NCBI RefSeq assembly: GCF_000292525.1
Contig: NZ_AEYF01000031.1
Span: forward strand, 1-64,000
Source of the DNA: Rhizobium sp. CCGE 510
GTDB lineage: Bacteria > Pseudomonadota > Alphaproteobacteria > Rhizobiales > Rhizobiaceae
Length of the DNA stretch: 64,000 nucleotides
Direction of reading: 5' to 3'
Under the pieces are notes generated by a model. That model searched no databases. It saw only the letters and a list, made by a program, of their open reading frames with translations, and was not told the DNA's origin. The stretch's first letter is position 1, and every line of letters begins with the position of its first letter. A program made the position numbers and the translations under genes. Of the stretch, positions 54,494 through 63,282 are shown piece after piece.

Positions 54494-54517
54494 AAGCCGG
54501 CGCTTGTGCACCGGCTT
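54494..54517 (-). terminator. Intrinsic terminator of glmM
   Basis: AAGCCGG (54494-54500) pairs with CCGGCTT (54511-54517). On the minus strand TTTTTCATG follows the stem. It lies 24 bases past the glmM stop. Confidence 0.82.
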
Positions 54518-54540
54518 CTGATAGTCTGCTCTGGTTTGGA

Positions 54541-55893
54541 TCAGGCGGCGGTTCGGACGTTCGAGATCGTGCCGATCAGCTCGTTGACGATGCGCTCGAT
54601 CTGGGCGCGGTCGTCGCCCTCGGCCATGACGCGGATCAGCGGCTCGGTGCCCGAGGGGCGGATGACGAGGCGGCCGTTTTTGGCAAGCTCGGCTTCGGCA
54701 TCGGCGATCGCCTTCTGCACCTGGATATCCTCCAGCGGCTTGCCGCCGCTGATGCGGACATTGCGCAGCAGCTGCGGCACCGGCTCGAAGCGGCGGCAGA
54801 CCTCGCTGACGGTCCGGCCGGTCCGCTTGACTGCGGCCAGGATCTGCAGCGCTGCGACCAGACCATCGCCTGTCGTGCCGTAATCCGAAAGCACGATGTG
54901 ACCAGACTGCTCGCCGCCGACATTGTAATTGTGCTGGCGCATATGCTCGACGACGTAGCGGTCGCCGACCCGCGTGCGGGCAAGCGCCATGCCGCGCTCG
55001 TCGAGGAAGCGCTCCAGGCCGAGATTGGACATCACGGTGGCGACGATACCATTGCCGCGCAGCTGCTGGCTCTCGGCCCAGCTCTCGGCGATGACGGCCA
55101 TCAGCTGGTCGCCGTCGACGATCGAACCGTTTTCGTCAACGATGATGACGCGGTCCGCATCGCCGTCGAGCGCGATGCCGATATCGGCGCGCACCTCGTC
55201 GACCTTCTTCTGCAGCGCGACGGGGCTGGTAGAGCCGCAATTGAGATTGATATTGGTACCGTTCGGCTCGTTGCCGATAGTGACGACCTCGGCACCGAGC
55301 TCCCAGAGCACGGCGGGCGCCACCTTGTAGGCAGCACCATTGGCGCAATCGATGGCGATCCTCAGACCCTGCAGCGTCACGTCACGCGGCAGCGTGCGCT
55401 TGGCATGTTCGATATAGCGGTCATGCACGCCGTCGACGCGCTTGGCGCGGCCGATGTCATCAGATTTCGCAAGCTGAGCGTTCAGGTCTTTTTCGAGCAG
55501 ATCCTCGATCTCGGCTTCGAGCTCATCGGAAAGCTTGTAACCATCGGGGCCGAAGAGTTTGATGCCGTTATCCTCATAAGGATTGTGCGAGGCCGAGATC
55601 ATCACACCGATATCGCAGCGCAGCGAGCGCGTCAGCATGGCGACGGCCGGCGTCGGAATCGGGCCGAGAATAAAGGCATCGAGACCGGCGGCCGTGAAGC
55701 CCGCGACCATGGCGTTCTCAAGCATGTAACCGGAAAGGCGCGTATCCTTGCCGATGACGACGCGGTGGCGGTGGTTGCCACGGCGGAAGATCGTACCGGC
55801 GGCAATGCCGACCCGCATGGCGAGATCCGGCGTCATCGGGAAGACGTTGGATTGGCCGCGAATACCGTCCGTACCGAAATAGCGTCTTTTCAT
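54541..55893 (-). CDS. glmM: Phosphoglucosamine mutase
   Basis: GlmM converts glucosamine-6-phosphate to glucosamine-1-phosphate for UDP-GlcNAc, peptidoglycan and LPS. The 450-residue protein begins [16 protein letters not shown]. The phosphoserine loop is [23 protein letters not shown] (serine near residue 102), the metal loop [17 protein letters not shown], the sugar loop [11 protein letters not shown], and the phosphate loop [23 protein letters not shown] lies before ATG 55893; an earlier in-frame ATG at 55935 would add 14 residues without support. It follows ftsH. Confidence 0.95.
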   Translation of the reverse strand: MKRRYFGTDGIRGQSNVFPMTPDLAMRVGIAAGTIFRRGNHRHRVVIGKDTRLSGYMLENAMVAGFTAAGLDAFILGPIPTPAVAMLTRSLRCDIGVMISASHNPYEDNGIKLFGPDGYKLSDELEAEIEDLLEKDLNAQLAKSDDIGRAKRVDGVHDRYIEHAKRTLPRDVTLQGLRIAIDCANGAAYKVAPAVLWELGAEVVTIGNEPNGTNINLNCGSTSPVALQKKVDEVRADIGIALDGDADRVIIVDENGSIVDGDQLMAVIAESWAESQQLRGNGIVATVMSNLGLERFLDERGMALARTRVGDRYVVEHMRQHNYNVGGEQSGHIVLSDYGTTGDGLVAALQILAAVKRTGRTVSEVCRRFEPVPQLLRNVRISGGKPLEDIQVQKAIADAEAELAKNGRLVIRPSGTEPLIRVMAEGDDRAQIERIVNELIGTISNVRTAA

Positions 55894-56080
55894 CTGCACT
55901 CCTGCGCTTTCCGCGCGCCATTCAAGGCAGCGCACCGTTCCAAGCGAATCCAGCTTCCATGGAATGTCGTTAATCCAAGAGCGTGATTCATGCTTGCCTT
56001 AATTCAGCGGAATGCCACAAAATGAGGCTATCGGCACGTAAATTAGCAAGAAAAATGATTATATCCCGTTACCAATAGAA

Positions 56081-56114
56081 AAGGCCGGATCTCCCGTCTG
56101 GGAAATCCGGCCTT
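56081..56114 (-). terminator. Intrinsic terminator of ftsH
   Basis: AAGGCCGGAT (56081-56090) pairs with ATCCGGCCTT (56105-56114), with TCCC/GGGA extending the stem inside. On the minus strand TTTTCTATTGG follows. It lies 22 bases past the ftsH stop. Confidence 0.88.
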
Positions 56115-56135
56115 GTTCAAGGTGGTGCTAGGCGC

Positions 56136-58064
56136 TCAATGCGGTTGCGGTTCGAGGCCGCCTTCGGGCTCATCACCCTTGGTGGCAGGCCGTGCGCCGG
56201 CCTTCGGAACAGCCGAGCGGCTTGGCGGCGAATCATCGCCGAGATCGCGCGACGGCTTCTCGCCGCGGATCAACGCTTTGATCTCTTCGCCGGTCAGCGT
56301 CTCGTATTCGAGCAGACCTTCAGCAAGAGCAACGAATTCGTCGTGCTTCTCCGTCAGGATCGTACGGGCCTGGGTATAGGCTTCGTCGATCAGGCGGTGC
56401 ACTTCATTGTCGATCTTCTGGGCGGTTGCTTCCGAAACATTCTTCGACTGCGAAACCGAGTGGCCGAGGAAAACTTCCTGCTGGTTCTCGCCATAGGCGA
56501 CCTGACCGAGTTGGTCGGAGAAGCCCCACTGCGTGACCATGGCGCGGGCAAGCTTGGTCGCTTGCTCGATGTCGGAGGAGGCACCCGACGTGATGTTCTC
56601 CTTGCCAAAGGTAAGCTCTTCGGCGACGCGGCCACCCATCATGATGCAAAGACGCGAAACCATCCACTTGTAGCTCATCGAGTAGCGATCGCCCTCGGGA
56701 AGCTGCATGACCATGCCCAGTGCACGACCGCGCGGAATGATCGTCGCCTTATGCAGCGGATCGGCGACGGCGACGTTGAGCGCGGTGATGGCGTGTCCGG
56801 CCTCATGATAAGCGGTGAGCTTCTTCTCCGCCTCGGTCATAGCCGAGGAACGGCGCTCGGCGCCCATCATGATCTTGTCCTTGGCGTCTTCGAATTCCTG
56901 CATGGTGACGACGCGCTTGTTGCGGCGGGCGGCCATCAGGGCGGCTTCGTTGACGAGGTTCATCAGGTCGGCGCCGGAGAACCCGGGTGTGCCGCGGGCA
57001 AGAATCTTCAGATCGACATTCGGTGCCAGCGGAACGTTGCGGGCATGCACCTTGAGGATGCGTTCGCGGCCGACGATGTCGGGGTTCGGCACCACGACCT
57101 GACGGTCGAAACGGCCGGGACGCAGCAGCGCCGGGTCAAGAACGTCGGGACGGTTGGTGGCGGCAATCAGGATCACGCCTTCATTCGCCTCGAAGCCGTC
57201 CATCTCGACCAGCAGCTGGTTGAGCGTCTGCTCGCGTTCGTCATTGCCGCCGCCGAGACCGGCACCGCGATGACGGCCGACGGCATCGATTTCGTCGATG
57301 AAGATGATGCAGGGCGCATTCTTCTTCGCCTGCTCGAACATGTCTCGCACACGGCTGGCGCCAACGCCGACGAACATTTCGACGAAGTCGGAACCCGAAA
57401 TGGTGAAGAACGGCACGTTGGCTTCACCGGCGACCGAGCGGGCGAGCAGCGTCTTACCGGTGCCCGGAGGACCGACGAGCAGCACGCCGCGCGGGATCTT
57501 GCCACCGAGACGCTGGAACTTCTGCGGGTCACGCAGGAATTCGACGATTTCTTCGAGATCCTGCTTGGCCTCGTCGACGCCGGCGACGTCTTCGAAGGTC
57601 ACACGGCCATGCGCTTCAGTGAGCAGCTTGGCCTTCGACTTGCCGAAGCCCATCGCGCCGCGAGAGCCGCCCTGCATCTGCCGCATGAAGAACAGCCAGA
57701 CGCCGAGAATCAGAAGCATCGGCAAAAGCGTGCCGAGATAGCTGAGGAAACCCGATGAACCGTCCGTTTCCGGACGGGCCGAAACCAGGACGTTCTTGGA
57801 CTGCAGGCGATCAAGCAGGCTGTCGTCGATTACAGGCGAATAGGTCTGGAAGGTGGTGCCATTTTCAACATAGCTTCCGGAAAGACGGTTGCCCGTGACC
57901 ACGACTTCCTTCACGCGGCCCGCGTCGACCTCACGCAGAAACTGCGAATAAGGGATTTCGCGGGAGCCCGTCTGCGCCGGCGCCGTCTGGAACATACTGA
58001 AAAGGGCGATCAGCAGAAGCGCTATGATCGCCCACAAGGCGAAATTACGTAAGTTAGGGTTCAT
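56136..58064 (-). CDS. ftsH: ATP-dependent zinc metalloprotease FtsH
   Basis: FtsH is the membrane-bound AAA+ protease that removes misfolded membrane proteins and regulators such as LpxC or RpoH. The 642-residue protein has two membrane helices (about residues 6-26 and 105-126) around a periplasmic domain. The AAA module carries Walker A GPPGTGKT, Walker B IIFIDEID and the second region of homology [20 protein letters not shown]. The zinc site is HEAGH near residue 420, with the third ligand region [23 protein letters not shown] 58064 has GGGGAG upstream; an ATG 15 bases earlier is less likely. It follows tilS by 97 bases. Confidence 0.96.
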   Translation of the reverse strand: MNPNLRNFALWAIIALLLIALFSMFQTAPAQTGSREIPYSQFLREVDAGRVKEVVVTGNRLSGSYVENGTTFQTYSPVIDDSLLDRLQSKNVLVSARPETDGSSGFLSYLGTLLPMLLILGVWLFFMRQMQGGSRGAMGFGKSKAKLLTEAHGRVTFEDVAGVDEAKQDLEEIVEFLRDPQKFQRLGGKIPRGVLLVGPPGTGKTLLARSVAGEANVPFFTISGSDFVEMFVGVGASRVRDMFEQAKKNAPCIIFIDEIDAVGRHRGAGLGGGNDEREQTLNQLLVEMDGFEANEGVILIAATNRPDVLDPALLRPGRFDRQVVVPNPDIVGRERILKVHARNVPLAPNVDLKILARGTPGFSGADLMNLVNEAALMAARRNKRVVTMQEFEDAKDKIMMGAERRSSAMTEAEKKLTAYHEAGHAITALNVAVADPLHKATIIPRGRALGMVMQLPEGDRYSMSYKWMVSRLCIMMGGRVAEELTFGKENITSGASSDIEQATKLARAMVTQWGFSDQLGQVAYGENQQEVFLGHSVSQSKNVSEATAQKIDNEVHRLIDEAYTQARTILTEKHDEFVALAEGLLEYETLTGEEIKALIRGEKPSRDLGDDSPPSRSAVPKAGARPATKGDEPEGGLEPQPH

Positions 58065-58161
58065 TGAACTCCCCAGCACTGGAACAGCCGCCTCATGGCG
58101 ACCGTCTTATTCGTCTCTAACATAGGGTTGCGCCGTGCGATTGCCAAGGCGATCCCCCAGG

Positions 58162-59658
58162 TCAGATGGATTTTCCGTCAATACTTCTTAAAGGCGGCCT
58201 CGCATAGGGCGCCGTTGCGAAAACCGCCGAAAGCCTGTCGGCAAAGATGAAATCAAATCGTGTCAAAAAGCGGTCGAAGGGTGCGAAATAAGGCGTGAGG
58301 TCGATCGTCGTCGCGGATTCCCGCGATAAAAGGGTTCTGTCGACGGATAACACCGGCGCCGAGGCGATGGCGCGTCTCCATGCCGCCTTGGGAAGGTCCC
58401 TGCCCTCTCCTCCCTCATTCCTGTGCCAGAGCTTGACCCGAGGGATGTCACAGGAATTCAGCGCGCCCAAATCCTTGGACGCGGAAGGCCTCTCACGTAC
58501 AATTGAGTCATTCACCGCGCCGACGCGCGGTGGCTGGACTCCTGTGACATCCCTCGGGTCAAGCTCTGGCACAGGAATGAGGGAGGAGCGCGGGGCCTGC
58601 GCCTCGATCGTTACCGTCATTCCAGACCCGTTTACCGCATCGAACCTACCATCCCAAACCCCTGCCTCTCCCGGCCGCAACACCAGCGGCAATATTCCCC
58701 GGCTCTCCCGCGCCAGATAAAGCCCGTCACGCCTGAGATCGAATACCACTCTGCCGGCGGTCATCCGTCCCAACTTACCGCCGGTGGCAAATGCGAGGAT
58801 ACGCTCCATGTGCGCCCTCCCCGGCGCAAACGGCTGCCCGCCGAAAACGGCTGTCAGACGGCCGAGCGCATAGTCGAGGACTGCCCGATCCTGCCGCAAC
58901 CCGTCAGGCATCACCTGCCCGAGCAGGCGGCCGTGAAGCATGAAGTGATGATCCAGCCAATCTGTGGCCTTGGCCGAAAGCGCCAGTCGCTCTTCCCAGG
59001 CCCTGCGGATATTTTTCTCCGGACCTGCATCGACCGGAAGCCGCCGGCGGATCCGCACGCGCTCGTACTTCACATCCTCATTGCTCGGATCGTCGAGCCA
59101 CAGCACGCCCCGCTCTTTGAGGAAAGAGCGGATATCCGCCCGGCTGGAAAAGAGAAGCGGCCGCAGGATCCAGAGATCCCGGTTGAAGAGTATCGCATCG
59201 GCAATGCCTGATGAAACCTGTTCCGATCGCATGCCGCGCATCTCAAGTGTTTCGCGCTGATCGTCGAGCGTATGGGCGGTGACGATGAGATCGGCGCTAA
59301 GCGCTTCCGCCGCTTCGGCGAGCAGGGCGTAACGCGCCTCACGGGCGGCGGCCATGATGCCGGTTTTCGGCTTGTCGCCCTGCCAGATTATGATGGTGTG
59401 GGGAATGCCGAGCGATGTGCAGAGGGCTGCGACTTCACGCGCCTCGTCTGCGGAGCCGGCGCGCAACGCATGATCGACGGTGGCAGCGCATAGGGAAATT
59501 TTGAGATGAGGCGCGGCCTTCACGGCTTCGTCGAGGAGGAGAAGCAGGCCGGTGGAATCGCTGCCGCCCGATATCGCGACGAGAATGCGTGCGGGGCTTT
59601 GAAGCGAGGTGAGAAACTGGCGGATCGCCTCTTGCAGCGATCGGGCTTCCGGAGACAC
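58162..59658 (-). CDS. tilS: tRNA(Ile)-lysidine synthase with internal palindromic insert
   Basis: TilS joins lysine to C34 of tRNA-Ile(CAU) so that it reads AUA. The PP-loop SGGSDS is at residues 30-35, followed by CAATVDHALRAGSADEAREV, IMAAAREARYALL, AHTLDDQRET and ADIRSFLKERGVLWLDDPSN, all typical. The protein has 498 residues, longer than usual. About residues 357-417 are encoded by a 182-bp element with perfect 49-base inverted arms (58407-58588) that stays in frame. Without it the length would be near 437, close to E. coli TilS (432). ACGCCGGAAGG-like sequence precedes the start; the cpoB stop is 11 bases upstream. Confidence 0.9.
   Translation of the reverse strand: MSPEARSLQEAIRQFLTSLQSPARILVAISGGSDSTGLLLLLDEAVKAAPHLKISLCAATVDHALRAGSADEAREVAALCTSLGIPHTIIIWQGDKPKTGIMAAAREARYALLAEAAEALSADLIVTAHTLDDQRETLEMRGMRSEQVSSGIADAILFNRDLWILRPLLFSSRADIRSFLKERGVLWLDDPSNEDVKYERVRIRRRLPVDAGPEKNIRRAWEERLALSAKATDWLDHHFMLHGRLLGQVMPDGLRQDRAVLDYALGRLTAVFGGQPFAPGRAHMERILAFATGGKLGRMTAGRVVFDLRRDGLYLARESRGILPLVLRPGEAGVWDGRFDAVNGSGMTVTIEAQAPRSSLIPVPELDPRDVTGVQPPRVGAVNDSIVRERPSASKDLGALNSCDIPRVKLWHRNEGGEGRDLPKAAWRRAIASAPVLSVDRTLLSRESATTIDLTPYFAPFDRFLTRFDFIFADRLSAVFATAPYARPPLRSIDGKSI
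58407..58588. repeat. In-frame palindromic element inside tilS (49-bp perfect arms)
   Basis: Bases 58407-58455 are the exact reverse complement of 58540-58588 (arm begins CTCCTCCCTCATTCCTGTGC and ends GGATGTCACAGGA). The arms are separated by 84 bases, which themselves hold CACCGCGC (58513-58520) pairing with GCGCGGTG (58525-58532). The whole element is translated within tilS without a stop. It looks like a mobile palindromic repeat that landed in a coding region, comparable in principle to the Rickettsia palindromic elements. Confidence 0.88.
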
Positions 59659-59669
59659 GCCGGAAGGCC

Positions 59670-60659
59670 TTAGCAGGCGAGGCGTTTCTGTTCGCTCGCA
59701 ACCTTGCTTATGACGGCACGCGAAGCCTTGGGATAACGCTTCGAGACTTCGCGCAGCGTCGCACAGGCTGTCTCGGTATTGTCGAGAGCGGCAAGCGACA
59801 TGCCGAGTTTCAGCAGCATCTCAGGCGCCTTTTCCGACGTGCCGTATTTCTGATGTGCATTGAGGAAGGTTTTGGCCGCCTCATTGTACTTGCCCTGCGA
59901 ATAGAGCGCTTCGCCGAGCCAGAAATTGGCATCTGCCGCACGAGCGCTGCTCGGGTAACGCGTGATGTACTGCGTGAATTCCTGTTCGGCCGTGCTATAA
60001 TCGCCAGACAAGACGTGCCCATAGGCCGCCTTGTATTGATCCGCCTCACCACCGAGCGAAGCGGTCTGCTGCGGCTTCCCGCTATTGGCATCGGGAATCG
60101 GCCCGGAGCCGATTGTGGCGTTGTCATCGACAGTTCCGCCGATCGCATTGCCCTTCTGATCGAAATCGATCGAGCCGAGTTCCTTCGGCGGCTGGCCGAG
60201 GCCGCTATTGCTGGGCACGTCGGTGGAGGGAGCCGTTTCGGCTCCCTGCGGTGCTTGGATCACCTTGGCGATGTCGTCGCCGCCGGAAGCTGCCGGAGCG
60301 GCATCGGTCTCGCTCTTCTTGACAGGAGCTTTGGCACCACTGCCGCTGGCGCCCGTCTTTTCCAACTGCTGGAAGCGAAACTCATTGTCCTCCTGCTGCT
60401 TGCGGATCGTCTCCTGCATCTGCAGCAGTTGGAAGCTCATCTCCTCGATCCGGCCGTTCAGCTGTCGCAACTGCTCTTCGAGCTGCTGAACGCGGACCTC
60501 GGCATCGCCGCTCTGCACCTTGATGACGGGCGGCGCCGGCTGGTTTTCCGCAGATCGCCCGCCAAGATGCAGCCCGAAGAACGAGGCCGAATAGGCCGTC
60601 CGCTCGCTCCCGGTCACGGCCGCGAGGCACAGCATGCCTGCCACGACAAGTTTCTTCAT
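59670..60659 (-). CDS. cpoB: Cell division coordinator CpoB (YbgF), Tol-Pal accessory protein
   Basis: CpoB is a periplasmic protein that links Tol-Pal to peptidoglycan synthesis during constriction. The 329-residue precursor has a signal peptide (MKKLVVAGMLCLAAVTGSERTAYSA). A trimerising coiled coil (VRVQQLEEQLRQLNGRIEEMSFQLLQMQETIRKQQ, about residues 55-90) and a long low-complexity linker (about 105-210) follow. The TPR domain comes last (QYKAAYGHVLSGDYSTAEQEF, then NFWLGEALYSQGKYNEAAKTF and LLKLGMSLAALDNTETACATL). The linker is longer than in E. coli CpoB. It lies between pal and tilS on the same strand. Confidence 0.9.
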   Translation of the reverse strand: MKKLVVAGMLCLAAVTGSERTAYSASFFGLHLGGRSAENQPAPPVIKVQSGDAEVRVQQLEEQLRQLNGRIEEMSFQLLQMQETIRKQQEDNEFRFQQLEKTGASGSGAKAPVKKSETDAAPAASGGDDIAKVIQAPQGAETAPSTDVPSNSGLGQPPKELGSIDFDQKGNAIGGTVDDNATIGSGPIPDANSGKPQQTASLGGEADQYKAAYGHVLSGDYSTAEQEFTQYITRYPSSARAADANFWLGEALYSQGKYNEAAKTFLNAHQKYGTSEKAPEMLLKLGMSLAALDNTETACATLREVSKRYPKASRAVISKVASEQKRLAC

Positions 60660-60768
60660 ATGTATCGTCCTGTCCCAGTGATTCTTCGCACCTCGATGGC
60701 ACGAACAGGAGATTTTTCCAATTGCTGTCAAAAAGCAACGGAGTCTGGCCAAAGTGTGGTCAAAAAGA

Positions 60769-60796
60769 AAAGGCGGCCCCTGATGGGACCGCCTTT
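60769..60796 (-). terminator. Intrinsic terminator of the pal gene
   Basis: AAAGGCGGCCCC (60769-60780) pairs with GGGACCGCCTTT (60785-60796), with one mismatch. On the minus strand the stem is followed by TTTTCTTTTT. It lies 25 bases past the pal stop, so cpoB probably has its own promoter in the 160-base gap. Confidence 0.88.
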
Positions 60797-60820
60797 CCAA
60801 AAACGAACTAAACCGGCAGA

Positions 60821-61354
60821 TTACATGCCGGCGCCGCCGAGAACGGTGACAGCACGGCGGTTCTGCGACCAGCAGGAAATATCGTCGCAGACGGCAACCG
60901 GACGTTCCTTGCCGTAGGAAATCGTCTTCAGGCGCTGCGCCGGGACGCCGCGCGAAGCGAGATAATCCTTGGCGGCAGCCGCACGGCGGGCACCGAGCGC
61001 GAGGTTATATTCGCGAGTACCGCGTTCGTCGGCATGGCCTTCGACGGTGATCTGGTAGTTCGGGTAGCGGGCGAGCCACTGGGCCTGACGGTCGAGCGTC
61101 TGCGAAGCATCGGCGCGGATCGACGAGGAGTCGGTGTCGAAGAAGATGCGGTCGCCGACATTGACGGTGAAGTCCTGGGCCGAGCCCGGCGTTGCGGAAC
61201 CACCAGCGCCGCCACCGAGGCCAATATCGCCGGGGCTGTTCGGCGGCTTCTTGGTGCAGCTTGCGAGCGCCAGACCGGCAACAAGGGCGATCATGACGGG
61301 GTTGCGGGCGAAATTCTGCATGCGGCTCATTGCCGGGGTATGAATTCGGCTCAT
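60821..61354 (-). CDS. pal: Peptidoglycan-associated lipoprotein Pal
   Basis: Pal anchors the outer membrane to peptidoglycan and is moved to the septum by TolB-TolQRA. The 177-residue precursor has a lipoprotein signal (ALVAGLALASC, lipid cysteine at residue 33 with the chosen start), a glycine-rich linker and the OmpA-C domain. That domain reads DRIFFDTDSSSIRADASQTLDRQAQWL and the peptidoglycan-binding TVEGHADERGTREYNLALGARRAAAAKDYL. AAGGAG lies 7 bases before ATG 61354; ATGs at 61330 and 61321 would shorten the signal to a more usual length. Confidence 0.94.
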   Translation of the reverse strand: MSRIHTPAMSRMQNFARNPVMIALVAGLALASCTKKPPNSPGDIGLGGGAGGSATPGSAQDFTVNVGDRIFFDTDSSSIRADASQTLDRQAQWLARYPNYQITVEGHADERGTREYNLALGARRAAAAKDYLASRGVPAQRLKTISYGKERPVAVCDDISCWSQNRRAVTVLGGAGM

Positions 61355-61506
61355 GGCCGGTCTCCTTGCGAGTTCATTAGGGTTTCCGGACAGTAACCGC
61401 ACTCGGTTAACCGGCCCTCAAAAATTATGGTTAACGAATTACTGATTTGTCCCTTGGTCGCTCGATTCCATGACTTTGGGACGAGATGAAGGCAGCAGCG
61501 CATCGC

Positions 61507-62814
61507 CTACTCCATAAGCGGCGACCAGGCCGGGTCGGAACCGTAGCTCGGCGTCTTCACAACCTGCTCGTTGTAGCCGGTCAGGTCAATCGAATAAAGC
61601 TGCGGCCCGCCGGCACCCGCCGCCTGGCGGAAGAACATCAGCACGCGGCCGTTCGGCGCCCAGGTCGGGCCCTCATTGTGGAAGCCGGTCGTCAGGATAC
61701 GCTCGCCGGAACCATCCGGCTTCATCACGCCGATCGAGAACTTGCCGCCGGCCTGCTTGGTGAAGGCGATGAGATCGCCACGTGGCGACCAGACCGGCGT
61801 CGAATAGGAGCCGTCACCGAAGGAAATACGGGTCTGGCCGGAACCATCGGCATTCATCACATAGATCTGCGGCTTGCCGCCGCGGTCGCTCTCGAAGCTG
61901 ACGCGCGCTCCGTCAGGCGAATAGGAAGGCGAAGTGTCGATCGCCGCCGTCGAGGTCAGGCGCGTCGTCGTGCGCGAGCGCAGGTCCATCGTATAGATGT
62001 TGGAATTAGCGTCCTGCTGCAGGCTCATGATCACTTTCTGGCCATCCGGCGAGAAGCGCGGCGAGAAGGTCATGCCGGGAAAATTGCCGACGACCTCGCG
62101 CTGCCCGGTTTCCAGCTGCAGCAGATAGACGCGCGGCTGCTGGTTGGCAAAGGACATGTAGGTGACTTCCTGCCGGCTCGGCGAGAAGCGCGGCGTCAGC
62201 ACGAGATCACTGCCATCCGTCAGCATCCGCACGTTAAAGCCGTCCTGGTCCATGATCGCCAGCTGGCGCTTACGCTGCTGTTTGGTGCCGGATTCGGAGA
62301 CGAAGACGACACGGGTGTCGAAATAACCTTCCTCACCAGTGATCTGCTTGTAGATCGCATCGGCGATGATGTGCGCCACACGCCGCCAGTTCTCCGGCTG
62401 CGTATAAAACTGCTGCCCGGTCATCTGCTGCCCGGCGAACGGGTCCCAGAGCCGGAATTCGGCGCGAAGACGGCCATCCGCTTCCTTGGTAACCCGGCCG
62501 GTGACCAGCGCCTGTGCATTGATGACCTTCCAGTCCTCAAAGCGCGGCGCAGCATCCGGATTGGAGATCTTTTCGATAAAGGCCGCCTTGTTGATCGGGG
62601 CAAACAGGCCGGAACGCTGCAGGTCTGCGGCGATGACCTGCGAAACCTGCGCGCCTATGTCGCCCTGGAAGTCCGTCACCGCAATCGGCATCGGCTGGAC
62701 ATTGCCTTTTCGTAGGTCGAGGGTGACCAACGCGTTCGCCGGGGTCGTAAAGGCTGCAGCCCCAATCAGGCCCGCAATGACCATCAGAGCGCGGATGAGA
62801 GAACACTTGACCAT
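61507..62814 (-). CDS. tolB: Tol-Pal system periplasmic protein TolB
   Basis: TolB is a periplasmic beta-propeller that links Pal with the TolA-driven complex. The 435-residue precursor has a signal peptide ([28 protein letters not shown]) and an N-terminal alpha/beta domain ([23 protein letters not shown]). A six-bladed propeller of WD40-like/PD40 repeats follows, with recurring [24 protein letters not shown] and [14 protein letters not shown] 62814 has AAAGG 9 bases upstream; ATG 62835 would add seven residues. It begins about 20 bases after the TolA-like lipoprotein gene. Confidence 0.95.
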   Translation of the reverse strand: MVKCSLIRALMVIAGLIGAAAFTTPANALVTLDLRKGNVQPMPIAVTDFQGDIGAQVSQVIAADLQRSGLFAPINKAAFIEKISNPDAAPRFEDWKVINAQALVTGRVTKEADGRLRAEFRLWDPFAGQQMTGQQFYTQPENWRRVAHIIADAIYKQITGEEGYFDTRVVFVSESGTKQQRKRQLAIMDQDGFNVRMLTDGSDLVLTPRFSPSRQEVTYMSFANQQPRVYLLQLETGQREVVGNFPGMTFSPRFSPDGQKVIMSLQQDANSNIYTMDLRSRTTTRLTSTAAIDTSPSYSPDGARVSFESDRGGKPQIYVMNADGSGQTRISFGDGSYSTPVWSPRGDLIAFTKQAGGKFSIGVMKPDGSGERILTTGFHNEGPTWAPNGRVLMFFRQAAGAGGPQLYSIDLTGYNEQVVKTPSYGSDPAWSPLME

Positions 62815-62835
62815 ATCAAACAAGCCTTTCAGCAT

Positions 62836-63282
62836 CTAATGGGTAGGACCGCTGGTGTCGAAGTTCAAAATGACTTCCTTCCAGCCATCGTATTTATCTT
62901 TTGGAAGCATTGTAAAAGGAGCTGCGCGACGAACTGCGCGAAGGCCGGCATCGGCAAAGCTTTTCCGTGTGCGCTCACTTCCACCACTGGCCTTAACGTC
63001 AGGGACGCCGACAATCTGGCCGTCTCTATCCAGCTTCACTTGGATCGTCGCATATACATTGCCGTCGTCGCTCATTCTGCCATCGACAAAGAAGTTATTT
63101 TCGATCGCATCCCGCATTGCATCGATCTCCACCCCAGTGAGATGCGTCGCAGTGGCACTGTCATTCGCTCGACCGGTCGTTTCAGCATCCGCATTGAATG
63201 GAAAGATGGAGCAGCCGATGAGCCCTGTCAGCGCGATGTATAGTCCGAAAGACTTCGCGAAATTGAATGGACTCCTCGGCAT
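62836..63282 (-). CDS. Stand-alone TolA domain-III-like lipoprotein
   Basis: The 148-residue precursor has a lipoprotein signal with lipobox LIGC (cysteine 24, serine at +2, which favours the outer membrane). About residues 45-148 match the C-terminal domain of the TolA encoded just upstream. Compare VKLDRDGQIVGVPDVKASGG with FKLDKDGNIIGQPEIESSGG, and LPKDKYDGWKEVILNFDTS with LPMDKYDVWNEVVLNFHPS. The TolA membrane anchor and long Pro/Lys-rich stalk are absent. The start codon directly abuts the tolA stop. It is probably a tandem duplicate of the tolA 3' end that gained a signal. Its role in the Tol-Pal machine is unknown. Confidence 0.8.
   Translation of the reverse strand: MPRSPFNFAKSFGLYIALTGLIGCSIFPFNADAETTGRANDSATATHLTGVEIDAMRDAIENNFFVDGRMSDDGNVYATIQVKLDRDGQIVGVPDVKASGGSERTRKSFADAGLRAVRRAAPFTMLPKDKYDGWKEVILNFDTSGPTH

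Noticed and set aside
54442..57758. Very long plus-strand open frames opposite glmM and ftsH
   Set aside because: Both opposite strands encode unmistakable GlmM and FtsH; the plus-strand frames have shadow-like composition.
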